A DNA stretch of 48,275 nucleotides from Provencibacterium sp. (lineage in GTDB: Bacteria > Bacillota > Clostridia > Oscillospirales > Ruminococcaceae). The position numbers were made by a program, and so were the translations under genes. Shown here piece by piece: positions 43,783-48,275 of the stretch. Location of the stretch: positions 1 through 48,275 of the forward strand of contig JAAWDS010000028.1 in assembly GCA_022793895.1 (NCBI GenBank), written 5' to 3'. The notes below the pieces were generated by a model. The model had not been told where the DNA came from and did not search any database. It saw only the letters and a list, made by a program, of their open reading frames with translations. Position 1 is the stretch's first letter. Each line of letters starts with the position of its first letter.

Positions 43783-44760
43783 TTATTCATTCCTTACATA
43801 TTTTGACCTTGCATTTGTCTTGCGTTTCTTTTCCTTTATAAGCAATTTTCCATTATATTCTGCAGCTATCCCTGTACGGCGCAATCCTATTTCAAAATAT
43901 TCTTCGTTCATATCGATCCCTATCCCAATCCTGCCTAAACGCACAGCGACCGCAGAGGTTGTGAAAGAGCCCGAAAACGGATCTAAAACGATATCACCGG
44001 CATTGGATGAAGCCTTTATAATCCGTTCCAATAATGCTTCCGGCTTTTGCGTCGGATGATTTTCATATTCATCCATTCTAAAGCGGACACGATTAAATTC
44101 CCACACGTTTCCTGGAACCTTTTTCGTATGATAGGGTTGCGGTGGATTCTTCCTATAATCGATTAAATTTCTCTGTGAGCCTGTTTTTGCTTCTACTAAA
44201 ACATCTTGAGAGTTAAATATATACCTTGATTTAGCGCTTTTATTAAGCATTAAAATAGGCTCATATAATGAACCAAACATTTTTTTCGATTGAACGCTTG
44301 AACTGTCGTAAGTCCATATAATACGGCAAAGTACATTATAGTTTTCCGAAACATAAACATCAAGATAGGGCATATATTGTGTGGCCATCATAAAATACAT
44401 GGTGCCTTCGTCAGAAAGCACCCGCATACATTCATCTATCCATCCCTTACACCAATCTATATATTGCTGTACTGTTTCCCATTTATCCTGGTTGTTTCCA
44501 AAATTCTTTCCAATATTATAGGGAACGTCAGCAAATATTAGATTCACCACTCCATCTTTCATGTGCGGGAGAATTTCCAGGCTATCCCCACAGATAGTCA
44601 TTGCATGATGATTGTGTCTTTCCTTCATTCCTTTCATTTGGACAAATAGATTGTTAAAATCAAACGGTGCCGGAGAGGCGTCTTTATTCCTGTCCCCCTC
44701 ATTTTGATCGGGCTTCGCCTGCGCATTGAAATCAAATGTCATTTGTATGGCTTCATCCAT
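43783..44760 (-). CDS. DNA adenine N6-methyltransferase, YhdJ/M.EcoKII-like beta class
   Basis: 325 aa. The order of blocks is that of beta-class enzymes: catalytic motif near 78-81, central target-recognition region, then the AdoMet motif DPFSGSF (259-265). Long stretches (VEAKTGSQRNLIDYRKNPPQ, DEYENHPTQKPEALL) match the pattern of E. coli YhdJ, which methylates ATGCAT, so that is the best guess for the site. The catalytic DPPY tetrad reads Asp78-Val-Pro-Tyr81, an unusual change. The gene is AT-rich and probably acquired. The ribosome site AAGGAGA is rather far from the ATG at 44760; a second in-frame ATG at 44742 is an alternative start. Confidence 0.88.
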   Translation of the reverse strand: MDEAIQMTFDFNAQAKPDQNEGDRNKDASPAPFDFNNLFVQMKGMKERHNHHAMTICGDSLEILPHMKDGVVNLIFADVPYNIGKNFGNNQDKWETVQQYIDWCKGWIDECMRVLSDEGTMYFMMATQYMPYLDVYVSENYNVLCRIIWTYDSSSVQSKKMFGSLYEPILMLNKSAKSRYIFNSQDVLVEAKTGSQRNLIDYRKNPPQPYHTKKVPGNVWEFNRVRFRMDEYENHPTQKPEALLERIIKASSNAGDIVLDPFSGSFTTSAVAVRLGRIGIGIDMNEEYFEIGLRRTGIAAEYNGKLLIKEKKRKTNARSKYVRNE

Positions 44761-44962
44761 AATCGCAACCGCCGTCTCCTTAAGATTTTATTGTGCCCCT
44801 GTCCTTTCATTCGAACATATGCCTTAAATGGCAACCTGAAAAAACCGCTCTCTCCATCAAAGCCCAGAAAACCAGTGAGATAAAAGCAAACGAAAACCCA
44901 GCCCTCAGAAAAAGCGAAAATTCTAAAATCTAAGATTCATTTCTCCCGAATCCGGCCAGCGC

Positions 44963-45511
44963 TCAATAGCCCGTCACCTGGAAGGGGCCCAGGTCCTCCG
45001 CCTCCAGCGCGGAAAGCTCTTGCAGGGTATAAACCGGCTTGCTCGGATAAAGACAGCCAAAATGCGGGGGCATTGCGCCGCCTCCGCTCGTTTTAAAAAC
45101 GTTGCCGTACAGCATATCGCCCGGCGCAAGCGCGCGCCCAGCCAAACGTTCCAGCTCCGCGCGCGGGAGGACGCACTCCGCCCCCCAGAAAATCCCCTGC
45201 AAATCCTCTCCGGCCGTCTCCCGCTTCTGAATGTCCAGCGTGGGCGGCAGCGTCTGTAGCTCCCCGTCCGCCGTCACCGAAAGGCCCGCCCGTCCGGCGG
45301 GAAAGGCGAACAGAAGCATCAGGCGGCTTGCCGGATCGGGCCGGGCTTCAAAGGAAATCAGCCGCGCAAACAGCGCATGGGCCCCCAACGCCAGCTGCAC
45401 CTGCGCAAAAGGCCGGTAGTCCCGCTTCTCCAACGGATAATCGATAATTTTAGCCGCGGGCAGCGAACCATAATCCGGTTCGCCAGCCACCGTGTTGATA
45501 TAGACCGCCAC
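44963..45511 (-). CDS. Carbohydrate-binding family 9-like protein
   Basis: 182 aa, GTG start with AAGGAGGA upstream. No signal peptide. The pattern of strands and the segment GDMLYGNVFKTSGG...PPHFGCLYPSKP resemble CBM9-like proteins, in which a single beta-sandwich carries a YGNxYK...PHF...W/Y motif. The enzymatic or binding role is unknown. It starts 45 bp after ruvX on the same strand and is probably co-transcribed with it, an odd partner. Family assignment is moderate. Confidence 0.5.
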   Translation of the reverse strand: MAVYINTVAGEPDYGSLPAAKIIDYPLEKRDYRPFAQVQLALGAHALFARLISFEARPDPASRLMLLFAFPAGRAGLSVTADGELQTLPPTLDIQKRETAGEDLQGIFWGAECVLPRAELERLAGRALAPGDMLYGNVFKTSGGGAMPPHFGCLYPSKPVYTLQELSALEAEDLGPFQVTGY

Positions 45512-45556
45512 CGCGCTTCCTCCTTCGGATACTGCTTATCTAAAAACGGCGCTTTT

Positions 45557-46018
45557 TCAAAGCCCTGCCGGATCCGAGAGCCGCCCAGGCGCGGGCTCTC
45601 CGGGATGATTGCGCCGCCAGGCCATGAAGCCCTCCAAAATGATCGCCGCCGCCACCTCGTCCACCGTGTCCCGGCGCTTCTTTCCATAGACCGCATTTTC
45701 GCTGAGGATGTTGTGCGCCGACACGGTGGTAGAACGCTCATCCCAAAGCACCACCGGGATCTCCAGCCGTTCCTGAAGCTGCCGGGCAAACTCCTCGCAT
45801 TTTTTCGCGCGGTCGCCGGCCGATCCGTTCATGTTGAGCGGATGCCCGACCACCACCATCTTTACATCATATTCTGTGGTGGCAATCGCCACCTTATTCA
45901 ATATGCTCTCCAACACCCGGTCATGCAAAACGCCGATGGGGGAGGCCAAAAATTCCGTCCGATCGCAAACCGCTAAACCGGTGCGCGCATCGCCCAGATC
46001 CACCGCCATGATTTTCAT
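45557..46018 (-). CDS. ruvX: RuvX/YqgF-family RNase H-like nuclease (putative Holliday junction resolvase)
   Basis: 153 aa RNase H fold: the first catalytic Asp7 in AVDLGDARTG, Glu94 in DERSTT (93-98), and Asp117 and Asp120 in RRDTVDEVAA. Homologues act in pre-16S rRNA 5' processing and/or Holliday junction cleavage. The C-terminal tail (about 135-153) is a little longer than usual and Pro-rich. AAGGAAGG precedes the ATG. It is separated from pyrD by a dispersed repeat, so it probably has its own promoter or depends on read-through. Confidence 0.92.
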   Translation of the reverse strand: MKIMAVDLGDARTGLAVCDRTEFLASPIGVLHDRVLESILNKVAIATTEYDVKMVVVGHPLNMNGSAGDRAKKCEEFARQLQERLEIPVVLWDERSTTVSAHNILSENAVYGKKRRDTVDEVAAAIILEGFMAWRRNHPGEPAPGRLSDPAGL

Positions 46019-46079
46019 GCTTACATCCTTCCTTTCTTCGGGACCCTTCCTGTCCGGCCCTCGCCAAGGTTCAAAAAAT

Positions 46080-46252
46080 ATGCCTCCGGCCCGTAGAAGG
46101 CATCGTGCAAGCCGATCCTCCGGCTTGTAGGAACCGGAAAAAGCTGCGGTTTCGCGCTGGCGGCGCGAAATTCAGGGCGTCGTCTTCGCCCTGAAAGCTG
46201 CTTTTTCTGAAGGGTACGCCCACAAAATTTCATTTTGCGGGCGTACCCTTTT
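46080..46252 (+). repeat. Dispersed intergenic repeat, copy D, between ruvX and pyrD
   Basis: The best-preserved copy: GCAAGCCGATCCTCCGGCTT, then GTAGGAACCGGAAAAAGCTG, GCGCTGGCGGCGC, the CAGGGCG-TCGTCTT-CGCCCTG hairpin and a terminal hairpin (46210-46228 / 46232-46250, one mismatch, flanked by T6). The hairpin ends 2 bp from the pyrD stop and probably serves as the pyrD terminator. Confidence 0.85.
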
Positions 46253-47164
46253 TTACCAGGCTTGAACCTTTCCGACAATCTCCGAAACGGAAGCGATGCG
46301 GTGGGCGTCCAGCCAGGCTTCCATCCCCTCGATGATTTTGACCGGCGCGAACGGATCCTGGAAGCAGGCCGCCCCCACCTGAACGGCAGAAGCGCCCGCC
46401 AGCATCATTTCAATAGCGTCCTCCGCCGTCGAGACGCCGCCCAGCCCGATCACCGGGATGGAGACCGCCTGCGCGGCCTGCCAGACCATCCGCACCGCTA
46501 CCGGGAAAACAGCCGGGCCGGACAGCCCGCCGGTGTTGTTGCGCAATACCGGACGGCGGCTCTCAATATCAATGCGCATCCCCAGCAGCGTATTGATGAG
46601 CGAAATGCCGTCCGCCCCCTCGCTCTCCACCGCCTTGGCGACGGCGGCAATGTCGGTCACATTGGGAGAGAGCTTCACAATCAGCGGCTGGCGCGCCGCC
46701 GCCCGGACCGCCCGCACGACCCTCGCCGCCCCTTCGCAGCTTGCGCCGAAGGCTGCGCCGCCCTCCCGGACATTGGGGCAGGAGATATTCACCTCCAGCA
46801 GATCGACCGGCGCCTCCCGCAGCCGTTCGGCCAGCGCGCAGTAATCCTCTTCGGTGCGGCCCGCGATGTTGGCGATGAGCACCGTATCCCGCCCGGCCAC
46901 CTTCGGCAGATCGTGCGCGAGGAAAGCGTCCACCCCCGGATTTTGCAGCCCAACGCTGTTCAGCATGCCGGACGGGGTTTCCGCGATACGCGGGGGCGGG
47001 TTCCCCAGGCGCTTCTCCAGCGTCAGCCCTTTGAGCGAAACGCCGCCCAGCCGCTCCAGCGGATAGAAATCTTCATATTCCAACCCGAAGCCATAGCAGC
47101 CCGATGCGGCAATGACCGGGTTTTTAAACGTTACACCCGCTATCTTCACAGACAGATCGGCCAT
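46253..47164 (-). CDS. pyrD: Dihydroorotate dehydrogenase, class 1B catalytic subunit
   Basis: 303 aa FMN-binding TIM barrel that oxidises dihydroorotate to orotate in pyrimidine synthesis. Visible features: GCYGFG (22-27), a flavin-contacting Lys45 (SLKG) and the class 1 catalytic Cys129 in NISCPN. Pairing with pyrK 12 bp upstream identifies the NAD-dependent class 1B type. GGGAGGGG precedes the ATG. Confidence 0.96.
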   Translation of the reverse strand: MADLSVKIAGVTFKNPVIAASGCYGFGLEYEDFYPLERLGGVSLKGLTLEKRLGNPPPRIAETPSGMLNSVGLQNPGVDAFLAHDLPKVAGRDTVLIANIAGRTEEDYCALAERLREAPVDLLEVNISCPNVREGGAAFGASCEGAARVVRAVRAAARQPLIVKLSPNVTDIAAVAKAVESEGADGISLINTLLGMRIDIESRRPVLRNNTGGLSGPAVFPVAVRMVWQAAQAVSIPVIGLGGVSTAEDAIEMMLAGASAVQVGAACFQDPFAPVKIIEGMEAWLDAHRIASVSEIVGKVQAW

Positions 47165-47176
47165 GTTGTCCCCTCC

Positions 47177-47938
47177 CTATTCAAACACGACGTCCAGCCC
47201 GTCAAAGACCGGCCCATCCTTACAGACATGCAGGTATTCCTCTTGCCCGCCGCGGCGGATGCGCACCGCACAGCCCAGGCAGGCGCCGACGCCGCAGGCC
47301 ATGCGCTCCTCCAGCGAGAGCTCGCACCGTACGCCGTAAGCCGCCGCCAGATCCCGCACCGCGCGCAGCATCGGCCGCGGGCCGCAGGCATAAAGAATAT
47401 CCAGCCTGCAAGCCTGTAGCAAGGCCTCCACCGCGGGCAGCACCGTGCCCTTTACGCCCCAGCTCCCATCGTCGGTGCAAACCACCGTGTCGCAATAGGA
47501 AGCGAAATCGGTATCCAGCAGCACCTGCTCCTGGGTGCGGAAACCGAGGACGGCGTTGCAGTTCTCCCTATAATAGCGGGCGATTTCGAGCAGCGGCGGC
47601 ACGCCGATGCCGCCGCCGACCACGGCCGCGCGGCTGCTCTTTGGCAGAAGGGTAAATCCATGGCCGAGCGGAGCGAGCAGGTCGAGCGAGTCCCCCGCCT
47701 GTAAGGCGGAAAGGGCGCGCGTCCCCTTCCCCCTCGCCTCAAAGACCAGGCGCAGCTCCCCCTTTTCCGGGTCAATCCCGCACAGCGAGATAGGCCGGCG
47801 CAGCGAAAAGCCCGGAACCCCAATGTGCGCAAACTGGCCCGGCCGGGCTTCCCTACAGATTTCCGGACAGGACACGCGCAGATCAACGGCGCCCGCCGTC
47901 TCCTCGCGGGAAACGATGGGACAGGTCTGACATTTCAT
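47177..47938 (-). CDS. pyrK: Dihydroorotate dehydrogenase electron-transfer subunit PyrK
   Basis: 253 aa iron-sulfur flavoprotein that moves electrons from PyrD to NAD+. Visible features: FAD-binding RRPISLCG (47-54), the nucleotide-binding VVGGGIGVPPL (106-116), and 2Fe-2S ligands Cys215, Cys220, Cys223 and Cys239. The ATG at 47938 is chosen over an upstream in-frame start because AAGGAAG lies just before it. It is translationally close to pyrD. Any promoter or PyrR-type attenuator must lie to the right, where only repeats are visible. Confidence 0.95.
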   Translation of the reverse strand: MKCQTCPIVSREETAGAVDLRVSCPEICREARPGQFAHIGVPGFSLRRPISLCGIDPEKGELRLVFEARGKGTRALSALQAGDSLDLLAPLGHGFTLLPKSSRAAVVGGGIGVPPLLEIARYYRENCNAVLGFRTQEQVLLDTDFASYCDTVVCTDDGSWGVKGTVLPAVEALLQACRLDILYACGPRPMLRAVRDLAAAYGVRCELSLEERMACGVGACLGCAVRIRRGGQEEYLHVCKDGPVFDGLDVVFE

Positions 47939-48060
47939 CTCTCGGATCTTCCTTTCTTCGGAATGACGCCGGCCCAATAGGCCCGCTCAATTAACCGATG
48001 TACGCGGATAAGCCTGATACTACAGGTGCGAAACGCAAGGGTGTGGTTAATGACGGTATC

Positions 48061-48275
48061 ATAGCCGCCTGCGGCTATTGTACCATAAACGCGAAGCGGT
48101 TACGGTACAATTGGCCATGCCCGTAGGGCGGCCAGATAAATTAATGTATAATAGCCGCCTGCGGCTATTGTACCATAAACGCGAAGCGGTTACGGTACAA
48201 TTGGCCATGCCCGTAGGACGGCCAAATAAATTAATGTATAATAGCCGCCTGCGGCTATTGTACCATAAACGCGAA
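48061..48275. repeat. Tandem array of 90-bp structured units, cut by the window edge
   Basis: Copies start at 48061, 48151 and 48241 (the third is truncated at the edge). Units differ at only two or so positions. Each has three dyads: ATAGCCG...CGGCTAT, TTGTACC...GGTACAA and TGGCC...GGCCA, enclosing GCCC-GTA-GGGC in the first copy. The 120 bp before the array has ATTAACC/GGTTAAT (47990-47996 / 48045-48051). No gene is seen from 47939 to the end. Confidence 0.92.

Overview
The window reads as chromosomal DNA of a GC-rich anaerobic Firmicute, most likely an Oscillospiraceae/Clostridia-type gut bacterium. The inference rests on a PyrK/PyrD-type (class 1B) dihydroorotate dehydrogenase, an RqcH/NFACT protein, a MetA with acetyl-CoA-type active-site residues, a SecA with the zinc-binding tail, Lpl-type ABC permeases with a membrane-bound AraC regulator, a Cys-type sulfatase, CCA-encoding tRNAs and sigma-A-like promoters. 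No rRNA, CRISPR array, transposase or phage module is visible. Both edges lie inside tandem repeats (69-bp units on the left, 90-bp units on the right), so the window may be a contig bounded by repeats.

Layout. 0.5-2.3 kb: rqcH. 2.3-3.7 kb: a lower-GC patch with a small zinc-ribbon membrane protein and a possible gene remnant. 3.7-6.7 kb (minus): a methionine unit metY - metallophosphoesterase - metA. 7.0-8.4 kb: a DacF-like D,D-carboxypeptidase. 8.6-16.9 kb (minus): the complete arginine pathway argG-argH-argC-argJ-argB-argD-argF behind a promoter with ARG-box-like operators. 17.4-20.1 kb (minus): secA. 20.5-24.6 kb: MBOAT O-acyltransferase, DHHW/AlgJ-like protein and a DctP-like lipoprotein, probably a cell-surface polysaccharide acylation unit. 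25.0-25.8 kb: an amber-interrupted micro-ORF, a DUF6514-like small protein, and tRNA-Thr and tRNA-Tyr.

26.1-41.4 kb looks like one glycan-use locus split in two. An AraC-type sensor-regulator and a solute-binding lipoprotein lie at 26-30.5 kb, and two Lpl-type permeases and a sulfatase at 38-41.4 kb. Between them lie an inverted MarR/heterodimeric ABC exporter operon and a divergent Ca2+-type P-ATPase. The promoters of the two halves carry the same TATAAA motif exactly 14 bp upstream of the -35 box, which suggests joint control. The binding-protein gene also has a roughly 200-nt structured leader with two near-palindromic TGTACA sites 136 bp apart. 41.5-44.8 kb (minus): a GT4 glycosyltransferase coupled to an AT-rich type II restriction-modification pair (YhdJ-like methyltransferase with a DVPY motif). 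45-47.9 kb (minus): ruvX with a CBM9-like protein, and pyrK-pyrD.

A dispersed intergenic repeat family recurs at about 8.4, 17.2, 37.5 and 46.1 kb. It carries several nested hairpins and ends in a 17-21-bp hairpin. The left-edge 69-bp tandem array is built from part of the same element. In two cases the terminal hairpin stops 1-2 bp from a stop codon. All functions are inferred from the sequence by eye; no database search was run.
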